Source: Salegentibacter salegens (GTDB lineage: Bacteria; Bacteroidota; Bacteroidia; Flavobacteriales; Flavobacteriaceae). Taken from it: a DNA stretch of 64,000 nucleotides. Under the pieces are notes generated by a model, which did not search any database, was not told the DNA's origin, and saw nothing but the letters and a program-made list of their open reading frames with translations. Position 1 is the stretch's first letter, and each line of letters starts with the position of its first letter. The position numbers and the translations under genes are program-made. This document shows, in pieces, positions 53,007 through 63,140 of this stretch. The DNA lies in assembly GCF_900142975.1 (NCBI RefSeq), contig NZ_LT670848.1:1488001-1552000 (forward strand), read 5' to 3'.

Positions 53007-53711
53007 TTAAAGAAGATTCAATAAGCGAAGTTTTCGCTCGGGAGTTAGGAAGAATAGCAAGCTAAAGATTAAACCTGTATACCAGAGCAAATTACCGGTA
53101 ATTAAAATAGCAGAATCTTTCATATAAAAATGCGCAGAATCTCTAAAAACATCTGAAAATATAAAGGTAAGCACCAGCGTCACAAAATAAATTGCCTTTT
53201 TGGAGTACGAATTCAAATAATAAATAAGGGAAATAATGCCCATAACCAGTAAAACCCCGTAATAGGCTATATAAATGCCAAATTCAAGCTCACTACTCAT
53301 ATAGCGTTTAAGTTCAAGCACGTGGGTAAATAGCAAATAGGTATTTACCGCTATTAGTAGAAAAAAATAAACCAATATGGTTTTACTGGCAGGTTCCATT
53401 TGCGTATTCTTTAAAGCTTCCCTGCTTAAACCAAAATATGCGATAATATAAAAGAAGAAAGCAAAAAGGCTTAAGTTATTAGTATTAAATATGAAGCCGC
53501 TTATTTGAGCCAGAAAGAAAAAGAGAAAAAAGAGTATCGCATTCAAACCCATATTTTTTTTCAGCTTAATATAAATACCGGCAAGACCCGGAACAAAAAT
53601 AAGCTGTGTGGCCTGCATTAACCAGTTGGCTTCAGCTACTGCAGCATATAAATTTGCAGCTAGCAGCGGAACGAGTAATATAAGAATGTATTGAAAAAGA
53701 CTCATTTTCAT
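53007..53711 (-). CDS. Multi-pass membrane protein, possibly YhhN/lysoplasmalogenase-like
   Basis: A 234-residue protein with about eight hydrophobic helices and short loops. The C-terminal half (FIFSDVFRDSAHFYMKDSAIL) has acidic and His residues inside the membrane region, loosely like the YhhN/TMEM86 family of lysoplasmalogenases. The match is weak and the function uncertain. It lies between dapA and the split nucleotidase, on the opposite strand from the latter. Confidence 0.65.
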   Translation of the reverse strand: MKMSLFQYILILLVPLLAANLYAAVAEANWLMQATQLIFVPGLAGIYIKLKKNMGLNAILFFLFFFLAQISGFIFNTNNLSLFAFFFYIIAYFGLSREALKNTQMEPASKTILVYFFLLIAVNTYLLFTHVLELKRYMSSELEFGIYIAYYGVLLVMGIISLIYYLNSYSKKAIYFVTLVLTFIFSDVFRDSAHFYMKDSAILITGNLLWYTGLIFSLLFFLTPERKLRLLNLL

Positions 53712-54015
53712 TTAATTGCGGCTCGAAAATATAAAAATCCTTTTATCAATAATGTCCATTTGATTAAAGCATTGCTATTTTTAGAAATTTTAACCTGTTT
53801 TTCGATAAAGGGATTAATTATTCCGTTGTAATACCTTTAAATTTTCAAAAGTAAAATCTAAGTTGAGCCGGATAATCTATTTATCTTTGAGCTTTTAAGA
53901 AAAATTAGATAAAATCAGTATGATCGTATAATGCTGAAATCCAAAAATTGCCAGATAAAAGAAATTCATAATTGGTTTGCGGCAAATTCCTAAAATGGGT
54001 GAAAATTAAAAACGA
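53712..54015. other. Divergent regulatory region
   Basis: A 304-base gap between the divergent membrane-protein and nucleotidase genes. Apart from the promoter at 53882-53889, I see no repeat or open frame of note. Confidence 0.5.
53863..53889 (+). promoter_or_regulatory. Bacteroidota-type promoter for the 5'-nucleotidase pair
   Basis: TTG at 53863-53865 and TATCTTTG at 53882-53889, 16 bases apart, match the TTG/TAnnTTTG consensus, though spacing is slightly short. It gives a leader of about 120 bases. Confidence 0.55.
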
Positions 54016-54774
54016 ATGAAAAAAATAAGATTAAGTTTATACCTGCTTCTTTCGATAATTTTATTTAGTTGTAAAGGAAATAAGGTTGAAACTGCCGAAA
54101 TAAAAGGGCAACGAATTGCTATAGATGAAAATATTGAACCCAATGCCAGTATAGAAGAATTTGTAGCTCCATTTAAGGAACATCTAAATAAAACCCTGGA
54201 TAGCACTTTAGCTTATAATCCCCGCGATATGGTGAAAAGTGACGGCGATTTAAATACCGCTATTGGTAATTTAATGGCCGATATTGTGATGGCACAGGCC
54301 AATCCCGTCTTCAAGAGCAGAACAGGAAACGATATAGATATGGTGTTGTTGAATCACGGCGGAATTAGATCTGGCTTAAATAAAGGAAATATTTCTACCA
54401 GAAGTGCTTACGCCTTAATGCCTTTTGAAAATGAGATTGTAGTCGCTGAACTTTCGGGGGAAAAAATTAACGAGATGCTTACTTACCTGGAACGGGCAAA
54501 AACCGCTCATCCCGTTAGTGGAATTCAAATAGAAATGGATCAAAATTATAAAGTAACCAGCGCTGAAATTGACGAAGAGGAAATTGATGAAGATAAAACC
54601 TATTTTGTAGCAACTTCAGATTATTTGCAACAAGGCGGCGACAATATGAACTTTTTCAAAGATCCAGTAGCACTCCACAAAGTAGACTACAAAATACGAA
54701 ATTCCATTATAGATTATTTTAAAAAGGTAGATACTTTAAAAGTGGACAAAGACAATAGATTTATAAGAAAGTAA
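54016..54774 (+). CDS. 5'-nucleotidase, C-terminal (substrate-binding) domain lipoprotein
   Basis: A 252-residue lipoprotein (lipid Cys in IILFSC near 19). The 5_nucleotid_C fold is marked by NLMADIVMAQ, NHGGIRSGLNKG, YALMPFENEI and TSDYLQQGGDNM. In UshA-type enzymes this domain binds the nucleoside; here it is a separate protein without the metal-binding domain. The metallophosphatase gene starts three bases after its stop. It is likely periplasmic or outer-membrane anchored. Confidence 0.9.
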   Translation: MKKIRLSLYLLLSIILFSCKGNKVETAEIKGQRIAIDENIEPNASIEEFVAPFKEHLNKTLDSTLAYNPRDMVKSDGDLNTAIGNLMADIVMAQANPVFKSRTGNDIDMVLLNHGGIRSGLNKGNISTRSAYALMPFENEIVVAELSGEKINEMLTYLERAKTAHPVSGIQIEMDQNYKVTSAEIDEEEIDEDKTYFVATSDYLQQGGDNMNFFKDPVALHKVDYKIRNSIIDYFKKVDTLKVDKDNRFIRK

Positions 54775-54777
54775 GGC

Positions 54778-55686
54778 ATGAAAAGAAGAAATTTTATACA
54801 AAAAACCTCAGCAGCCACAGCCTTTATAGGAATTGGTGGCTTAAGTTCACTTTCGTTTAAACCCAACTATAAAAAGCATATTACCATTTTGCACACCAAC
54901 GATGTGCATAGCCATATAGAACCTTTTGGATCCGACGATTCCAGGAACCCCAATATGGGCGGAGTAGCCAGGCGAGCGACTTTAATTCAGCAGGTTAGAA
55001 ATGAAAATCCCAATACTTTATTATTAGATGCCGGGGATATTTTCCAGGGCACACCATACTTTAATTTTTATGGCGGGGAACTGGAATTTAAGCTGATGAG
55101 TAAAATGAAATACGACGCAGCCACCATAGGAAACCACGATTTTGATAACGGGATAGATGGATTATATGCGCAACTTCCGCACGCCGAATTCGATTTTATT
55201 TCTTCAAATTACGATTTTAGTAATACAGTGATGAATGGGCAAACTCACGATCATACAGTTCTCACTAAAGACGGAGTGAAAATTGGTATTTTTGGTTTGG
55301 GAATCGAATTACAAGGTTTGGTAAATGAAGGGCTTTATAAAGAAACCAAATACCTGGATCCTGTAGAAATAGCCCAGGATCAAAGCCGAATTCTGAAAGA
55401 AGAGAAAAACTGCGACCTGGTAATTTGCCTTTCGCATTTAGGTTACAAATACAGTAGTGATAAGGTTTCTGATATTAAACTGGCTCAAGCAACAGAAAAT
55501 ATAGATCTAATTATTGGCGGGCACACCCATACTTTTCTAGATAAACCAACTATTGAAACCAATAAAGTCGGCAAAAAAGTTTTGGTAAACCAGGTTGGTT
55601 GTTACGGACTTTACCTGGGAAGAATTGATTTTTACTTAGATGATAAAAATAATATTGAAACTAATGGATTAAAGATTGAGGTTTAA
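54778..55686 (+). CDS. 5'-nucleotidase, N-terminal metallophosphatase domain
   Basis: A 302-residue calcineurin-like phosphoesterase with a probable Tat signal (MKRRNFIQKTSAATAFIG). Metal-binding motifs are complete: ILHTNDVHSH, DAGDIFQG, GNHDFDNG and GGHTHTF. It lacks the C-terminal nucleotide domain, which is encoded just upstream, so the two probably form one 5'-nucleotidase in the envelope. The reversed gene order (C-domain first) differs from single-chain enzymes. Confidence 0.92.
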   Translation: MKRRNFIQKTSAATAFIGIGGLSSLSFKPNYKKHITILHTNDVHSHIEPFGSDDSRNPNMGGVARRATLIQQVRNENPNTLLLDAGDIFQGTPYFNFYGGELEFKLMSKMKYDAATIGNHDFDNGIDGLYAQLPHAEFDFISSNYDFSNTVMNGQTHDHTVLTKDGVKIGIFGLGIELQGLVNEGLYKETKYLDPVEIAQDQSRILKEEKNCDLVICLSHLGYKYSSDKVSDIKLAQATENIDLIIGGHTHTFLDKPTIETNKVGKKVLVNQVGCYGLYLGRIDFYLDDKNNIETNGLKIEV

Positions 55687-55790
55687 CAACTCGTAAAACC
55701 CCTCCAACTCCCCTTGAAAATAATGGAAGGAACTATTAAAAATCTTTCTGCTTAATTAATAAGCCTTAGTTATTAACCTATAAAAATTAA

Positions 55791-55828
55791 AAATCCCTGA
55801 ACAGCTTAAAGGCTATTCAGGGATTTTG
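55791..55828. terminator. Long hairpin terminator between the nucleotidase and the toxin-antitoxin pair
   Basis: AAATCCCTGAACAGC pairs with GGCTATTCAGGGATTT around TTAAA, with one mismatch, and is followed by TTTTG on plus. The A-rich left side gives a T run on minus as well, so it could serve both converging transcripts. Confidence 0.75.
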
Positions 55829-55878
55829 TATGATGAAGATTAAGCCATTATTGACTTAAGCCCAGTTTTAGTGTCGTT

Positions 55879-56163
55879 TTATCTTGAAATTGGGTTTACC
55901 CTAATTTGTCCTCCAACAGCTTTTAAAACTTTCATTATTGTCGAAAATTGTGGTTTTGCTCCATCAGATAATGCTTTGTATATGCTAGGTCTACTTAACC
56001 CGGTTTCTTCCGCAATTTTTGTCATTCCGATAGCCTTTGCTATATGCCTGAGTGCAATAATTAAATCTGCATTGTCGCCTTCTTCTAAAACGGAATTAAG
56101 ATATTCGGCAATCATTTCGTTACTGTCCAAATAGTCTGCAATATCAAATTTTGATGTTTCCAT
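55879..56163 (-). CDS. Addiction-module antidote protein (HTH)
   Basis: About 94 residues from METSKFDI; a longer frame starts eight codons upstream and overlaps the toxin gene. KFDIADYLDSNEMIAEYLNS and the HTH segment GMTKIAEETGLSRPSIYKALSDGAKPQ are diagnostic of the HigA-like antidote family that pairs with RelE/ParE-type killers. It binds DNA and the toxin. The order is toxin first, as at the other locus. Confidence 0.9.
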   Translation of the reverse strand: METSKFDIADYLDSNEMIAEYLNSVLEEGDNADLIIALRHIAKAIGMTKIAEETGLSRPSIYKALSDGAKPQFSTIMKVLKAVGGQIRVNPISR

Positions 56164-56165
56164 TT

Positions 56166-56465
56166 TTACTTTTTTAATTTGCTCCAAATTTCTTTTGCCT
56201 TTTCGATGTCCTTTTGTTGGGTTGATTTATCTCCTCCAATCAGCAGAATAATAATTTTCCCATCTCTTTCCTTGAAGTATATTCTATATGCTTTCGCATA
56301 ATTAATTCTTAGCTCACTTATTCCCCCTCCAACAGGTTTGCAGTCTCCAAAGTGTTCATCGGTTTCCAGTTTCTGGATTCTGAACAAAATCTTAGATTTT
56401 GCTCTTAAGTCTTTTAGTTTTCTTAACCACTTGTCAAATTCTACCGTTTTCTCAATAAAGAACAT
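56166..56465 (-). CDS. RelE/ParE-type addiction-module toxin
   Basis: A 99-residue killer protein. EFDKWLRKLKDLRAKSKILFRI, GDCKPVGGGISELRINYAKAYRIYF and LLIGGDKSTQQKDIEKA are the conserved blocks of this small toxin family (DUF891/RelE-like fold). It likely inhibits growth by acting on mRNA or gyrase; which is not visible here. The pair is inserted between the nucleotidase genes and ligA. Confidence 0.9.
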   Translation of the reverse strand: MFFIEKTVEFDKWLRKLKDLRAKSKILFRIQKLETDEHFGDCKPVGGGISELRINYAKAYRIYFKERDGKIIILLIGGDKSTQQKDIEKAKEIWSKLKK

Positions 56466-56564
56466 CTAGCTAAGTGTATTCGCTTAGATACAAAAATATA
56501 TGATTTATTTGAATTGTAAAAATTGATTTTTAATTTATTGCGGTCTGGTGAAGTACATCAGCAC

Positions 56565-59247
<2,683 letters not shown>

Positions 59248-59260
59248 CTTTTCGGGCTTT

Positions 59261-59866
59261 TTAGGTCTGGTCTTTATTCATCCATTTGGGAACCGGCATT
59301 GGTTTAAAATTATACATTTTTTCCAGTAATTCCTCTATATCTTCAGCAATAAGTAAAAGATCAAAATTCTCCTTTCTCAGCAATCCCTTTCTTACCATTG
59401 TTTTAAGCATCGCGATAAGATCGTCGTAGAATCCGTTGATATTTAATAATCCAATAGGATTTTGATGCAATCCCAACTGCCCCCAGGTTACGATTTCAAA
59501 AAGCTCTTCAAAAGTTCCAAATCCGCCGGGGAGCGCAATAAAACCATCGCTTAATTCGTGCATTTTAAGCTTGCGCTCGTGCATATCTTTGGTAGTGATC
59601 AACTCGGTTAGATCGGTATGAACCACTTCTTTGGTTTTTAAAAAATCTGGAATCACCCCGATAACTTCTCCTCCATTTTGAAGTGTTCCGGCCGCAACCT
59701 GGTCCATTAAGCCAAGTTTACTGCCGCCAAAAACCAGTTTAATATTTTTTTGGGCTAAAATTTTTCCCAATCGGTAAGATTCGGTGTATATTTTTTCGTC
59801 ATTGCCTTCGCTGCTTGCGCAAAAAACGGCAATGCTTTTAAGTTGGTTTTTATTGTTATTTTCCAA
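59261..59866 (-). CDS. LOG-family nucleotide 5'-monophosphate phosphoribohydrolase
   Basis: A 201-residue Rossmann-fold protein. The family motif PGGFGTFEE is at 113-121, preceded by the conserved MHERK (96-100). Members cleave the ribose-5-phosphate from nucleoside monophosphates (cytokinin-type in plants; AMP or related in bacteria). Cytoplasmic. The substrate here is unknown. Confidence 0.92.
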   Translation of the reverse strand: MENNNKNQLKSIAVFCASSEGNDEKIYTESYRLGKILAQKNIKLVFGGSKLGLMDQVAAGTLQNGGEVIGVIPDFLKTKEVVHTDLTELITTKDMHERKLKMHELSDGFIALPGGFGTFEELFEIVTWGQLGLHQNPIGLLNINGFYDDLIAMLKTMVRKGLLRKENFDLLLIAEDIEELLEKMYNFKPMPVPKWMNKDQT

Positions 59867-59966
59867 AACTTTTAGATTTTCTATTCGTGAACCTGGTTTC
59901 TTAAATGTGCTTGAGATAATAAAGAATTCATATACCTATAAGGTTTTAAAAACATTGTAGGAATTA

Positions 59967-60809
59967 TTATACTTCCCCTTTTAGCATTCTAAAATTTCCG
60001 AAAAGATCTTTTCGCAATTCGGTTTTAAAGCCTTGTTTTTGCATCATCTTTTCGGTTTCTTCTGCCAGGTATTGATTGATCTCAAAATAGAGTTTTCCAC
60101 CCGGATTTAAAGCGGTTTTAGCCAATTTCATGATTTTCTCATAGAAAATTAAAGGATTTCCATCTTTAACATATAATGCGGTTTCAGGTTCATAATCTAA
60201 AACATTCCGGTGCATTTCCTTCTTTTCCAACTCCCGAACGTATGGCGGATTGGAAACAATTATTTCGTAGTTTTCCTTTAAATTTTCTAACTGAAGAATA
60301 TCCTGCTGAATAAAATCTAACTGTACTTTATTTATCTCTGAATTTTGAGCTGCAATTTTCAAAGCCTCTTCTGAAATATCTATAGCTGAAATTTTAGCCT
60401 CTGGAAGGTTTTTTGCCAGGCTAATAGCGATGCAACCGCTACCCGTACCAATATCCAGAATTTTAAGAGCTTCCTCTTCCGAAAAATCTTCTAAAATCCA
60501 TTCAATTAATTCTTCGGTTTCCGGCCTGGGTACCAATACATTTTTATCGACTTTAAAAGTTAATCCAAAAAATTCTGTTTCTCCAATAATATGTTGAATG
60601 GGTTCGTGTTTTTTTAAACGAGCCAAGGCTAAATCCAATTTCTCAACCTGATTTTCATCAATTTCAAGCTCTGGATTTAAAGCAAGATTCAACCGATTTA
60701 TCTTAAAAAAAGCTTCGGTAAGCAAAAAGAAAAAAGAAAGCACTTCTTCCGCAGGATATTCGTTTTCCAGTGATTTAGCGAATATTTCTTTTTGGGGTTT
60801 TAGTTTCAT
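59967..60809 (-). CDS. prmC: Release factor glutamine methyltransferase PrmC
   Basis: 280 residues. It methylates the glutamine of the GGQ motif in release factors RF1 and RF2. The SAM motif DIGTGSGCIAISLAK and the NPPY catalytic motif (SNPPYVRE) are both present, with the PrmC N-terminal helical domain containing the EPIQHIIGETEFFGL segment. Its upstream region is a heptad array ending at the ATG. Confidence 0.96.
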   Translation of the reverse strand: MKLKPQKEIFAKSLENEYPAEEVLSFFFLLTEAFFKINRLNLALNPELEIDENQVEKLDLALARLKKHEPIQHIIGETEFFGLTFKVDKNVLVPRPETEELIEWILEDFSEEEALKILDIGTGSGCIAISLAKNLPEAKISAIDISEEALKIAAQNSEINKVQLDFIQQDILQLENLKENYEIIVSNPPYVRELEKKEMHRNVLDYEPETALYVKDGNPLIFYEKIMKLAKTALNPGGKLYFEINQYLAEETEKMMQKQGFKTELRKDLFGNFRMLKGEV

Positions 60810-60886
60810 CTTTCCAGTTGTGGGTTGTCGGTTTTCGGTTGTCAGTTATCGGTTCTCAGTTATCGGTTGTCAGTGGTTTGTGGTTT
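60810..60886. repeat. Heptad array ending at the prmC start codon
   Basis: Eleven heptads read on plus from the base after the start codon: CTTTCCA, GTTGTGG, GTTGTCG, GTTTTCG, GTTGTCA, GTTATCG, GTTCTCA, GTTATCG, GTTGTCA, GTGGTTT, GTGGTTT. On the coding strand the array reads into the ATG. Confidence 0.9.
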
Positions 60887-60935
60887 TGTAAAACAATAAA
60901 TTTAAAACCCCGAACTTCGACCTTTAAATAACTCT

Positions 60936-60984
60936 CTATTCACTCTTCACTTTTCACTCTTCACTCTTCTCTCATCACTTTTCC
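60936..60984. repeat. Heptad array (CTCTTCA type) near the GNAT stop
   Basis: Seven heptads (CTATTCA, CTCTTCA, CTTTTCA, CTCTTCA, CTCTTCT, CTCATCA, CTTTTCC) end three bases before the stop codon of the minus-strand acetyltransferase. Confidence 0.8.
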
Positions 60985-60987
60985 TTC

Positions 60988-61473
60988 CTAAACATCCTTA
61001 ATCATCCACATCGTACAATTATAATGCCCGGTGTCACCGAGGGGTCTTTCTAAAGATTTGAATCCGCTGCGGGCGTAGAGTTTTCTGGCGCTTTCCATAT
61101 AGGGCAGGGTTTCAATGTAGCATTGCTTAAAACCTTGTGATTTGGCAAATTTAAGACAGGTATCCATCATTTGCGCGCCCAAACCTTTGCCTCGTGCTTC
61201 AGGCAAAAAATACATTTTCTGTAATTCACATATCTTTTCTTCCAGTCCGATTAAGGGTGCAATTCCCGCTCCCCCAATTATTTTTCCTTCGTTTTCTACC
61301 ACAAAATAATTCATTCGTGGGTGCTGGTAAGTGGCATGCATATCGTCCAGGGCTTCGTCTTCATAGGCGGTGCCAACCTTAGGAACGCCCATTTCTACTA
61401 AAACCGTTCTTACTACTTCGGCAACTTGTTGATTGTCTTCGGGTTGAATTTCCCGTATTTTTAGCGTGTTCAT
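60988..61473 (-). CDS. GNAT family N-acetyltransferase
   Basis: A 161-residue single GNAT domain. The acetyl-CoA loop is FLPEARGKGLGAQMM, with the C-terminal SARKLYARSGFKSLERPLG typical of the group. The substrate is unknown. It is divergent from ribD with only 28 bases between starts, so the promoters must overlap. Confidence 0.9.
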   Translation of the reverse strand: MNTLKIREIQPEDNQQVAEVVRTVLVEMGVPKVGTAYEDEALDDMHATYQHPRMNYFVVENEGKIIGGAGIAPLIGLEEKICELQKMYFLPEARGKGLGAQMMDTCLKFAKSQGFKQCYIETLPYMESARKLYARSGFKSLERPLGDTGHYNCTMWMIKDV

Positions 61474-61501
61474 TCTTGGTAAATAATCCTATTTTAGTGG
61501 C

Positions 61502-62539
61502 GTGAATATACACGAAAAATATATAAAACGCTGTATCGAACTGGCCAAAAACGGTCTGGGAACTACCTATCCCAATCCGCTGGTAGGCAGCGTAATTGTT
61601 CATCAAAACAAAATAATTGGTGAAGGCTGGCATCAAAAAGCAGGAGCCCCACATGCCGAAGTAAACGCGATTAATTCGGTTAAGGACGAGTCGCTTTTAA
61701 AAAAGGCTACTATTTATGTGAGCCTGGAACCCTGTAGCCATTTCGGGAAAACGCCGCCATGTAGCGATTTAATTATCGCTAAAGGCATAAAAAAAGTTGT
61801 TATTGGTACGGTAGATCCTTTTGCCGAAGTTGCCGGCCGCGGTATTAAAAAATTGATGGAAGCCGGTTGCGAAGTGCAGGTAGGGATTCTGGAAAAAAAA
61901 TGCCAGGATTTAAACAAACGCTTTTTTACTTTTCATCAAAAAAAACGGCCTTATATTATTTTGAAATGGGCCCAAACCGCCGATGGTTTTATCGCTCCCA
62001 AAATTCAGGAAAAACGGGAACCTGTTTGGATCACCAATCAATATTCTAAACAACTGGTGCATAAATGGCGCAGCGAAGAACAGGCTATTTTAGTGGGCAC
62101 AAACACCGCCATTGCTGATAATCCCAAACTGAATACAAGACTTTGGGAAGGTACAAACCCGGTTCGGGTGGTGATAGATAAAGAATTAAAAATTCCGCAG
62201 GAATCTGCATTGTTTGATGGCAGTATAAAAACCATAGTTTTAAACGAAAATGAAACTTCAGACAAGAATAATTTAATATTTGAAAAACTCGATTTTCAGC
62301 AAGATCTATCGCAGCAAATTTGCGAGGTGCTTTACCGGCATAATCTACAATCGGTTATTATTGAAGGTGGTGCAAAAACGCTTCAGACATTTATTGATGT
62401 AGATCTTTGGGATGAAGCAAGAGTTTTTACCGGGATTTCTGAATTTCATAAAGGCCTAAAAGCACCGGAGTTTTCAGGAAAAATGTTTTCAGAAATCAGT
62501 TTGGAGCGGGATAATTTAAAAACTTATAGAAATGATTAA
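61502..62539 (+). CDS. ribD: Bifunctional riboflavin biosynthesis protein RibD
   Basis: 345 residues. The N-terminal deaminase has the zinc motif HAEVNAI and PCSHFGKTPPCSD; the C-terminal reductase has ILKWAQTADGFIAP and VDGG-like loops (IIEGGAKTLQTFID). It performs the second and third steps of riboflavin synthesis. The start is GTG; no nearby ATG fits the MNIHEKYIKRCIELA opening. It overlaps the HAD gene by eight bases. Confidence 0.96.
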   Translation: MNIHEKYIKRCIELAKNGLGTTYPNPLVGSVIVHQNKIIGEGWHQKAGAPHAEVNAINSVKDESLLKKATIYVSLEPCSHFGKTPPCSDLIIAKGIKKVVIGTVDPFAEVAGRGIKKLMEAGCEVQVGILEKKCQDLNKRFFTFHQKKRPYIILKWAQTADGFIAPKIQEKREPVWITNQYSKQLVHKWRSEEQAILVGTNTAIADNPKLNTRLWEGTNPVRVVIDKELKIPQESALFDGSIKTIVLNENETSDKNNLIFEKLDFQQDLSQQICEVLYRHNLQSVIIEGGAKTLQTFIDVDLWDEARVFTGISEFHKGLKAPEFSGKMFSEISLERDNLKTYRND

Positions 62540-63140
62540 AACGATAATTTTCGATTTTGGAGACGTATTCATAAACCTGGATAAACCGGCTACGATGCGC
62601 GAAATGAATAAATATGAAATCGAAAAGCTCTCAGAGAATTTGATGGATATAAATCAGCAATATGAAAAAGGGCTTATTTCTTCTGAAGAATTTGTAAAAT
62701 CTTATCAGAGCGAACATTCTCAGCTACAAACAGAACATTTCAGAAATTCCTGGAATGCTATTTTGGTTGATTTCCCTGAATATCGCTACCAGTTTTTAAA
62801 GAAACTTTCCGAAGAAAAAAACTACCAGTTAATTCTTTTGAGCAACACCAACGAAATCCATATTGATTGGGTTAAAGGTAATGTACCGTTTTTCGAAGAT
62901 TTCAATGCTTGTTTTGATGCATTTTATCTTTCTCACGAGATAAATTTCAGAAAACCCGATGCTGAAATCTATGAATTCGTATTAAAACAACACGACCTAA
63001 AACCCCAGGAATGTCTATTTATAGATGATACCAAAGAAAATACTGATGCCGCTGAAAATTTAGGAATCTATACCTGGAATATTGAACCTACCCGGGAAGA
63101 TGTCATCGATTTATTTACCGCTAAAAAGGAATTATTTTGA
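62532..63140 (+). CDS. HAD-superfamily hydrolase (HAD-IA, YihX-like)
   Basis: 202 residues. Motif I is IFDFGDVF, where the second catalytic Asp of the usual DxD is replaced by Gly, as in YihX-type phosphatases. Motif II is LLSNTN, motif III includes the Lys in NFRKPD, and motif IV is LFIDDTKEN. It probably dephosphorylates a small metabolite. Overlap with ribD suggests a flavin pathway phosphatase role, but this is inference. Its stop overlaps the next start. Confidence 0.88.
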   Translation: MIKTIIFDFGDVFINLDKPATMREMNKYEIEKLSENLMDINQQYEKGLISSEEFVKSYQSEHSQLQTEHFRNSWNAILVDFPEYRYQFLKKLSEEKNYQLILLSNTNEIHIDWVKGNVPFFEDFNACFDAFYLSHEINFRKPDAEIYEFVLKQHDLKPQECLFIDDTKENTDAAENLGIYTWNIEPTREDVIDLFTAKKELF

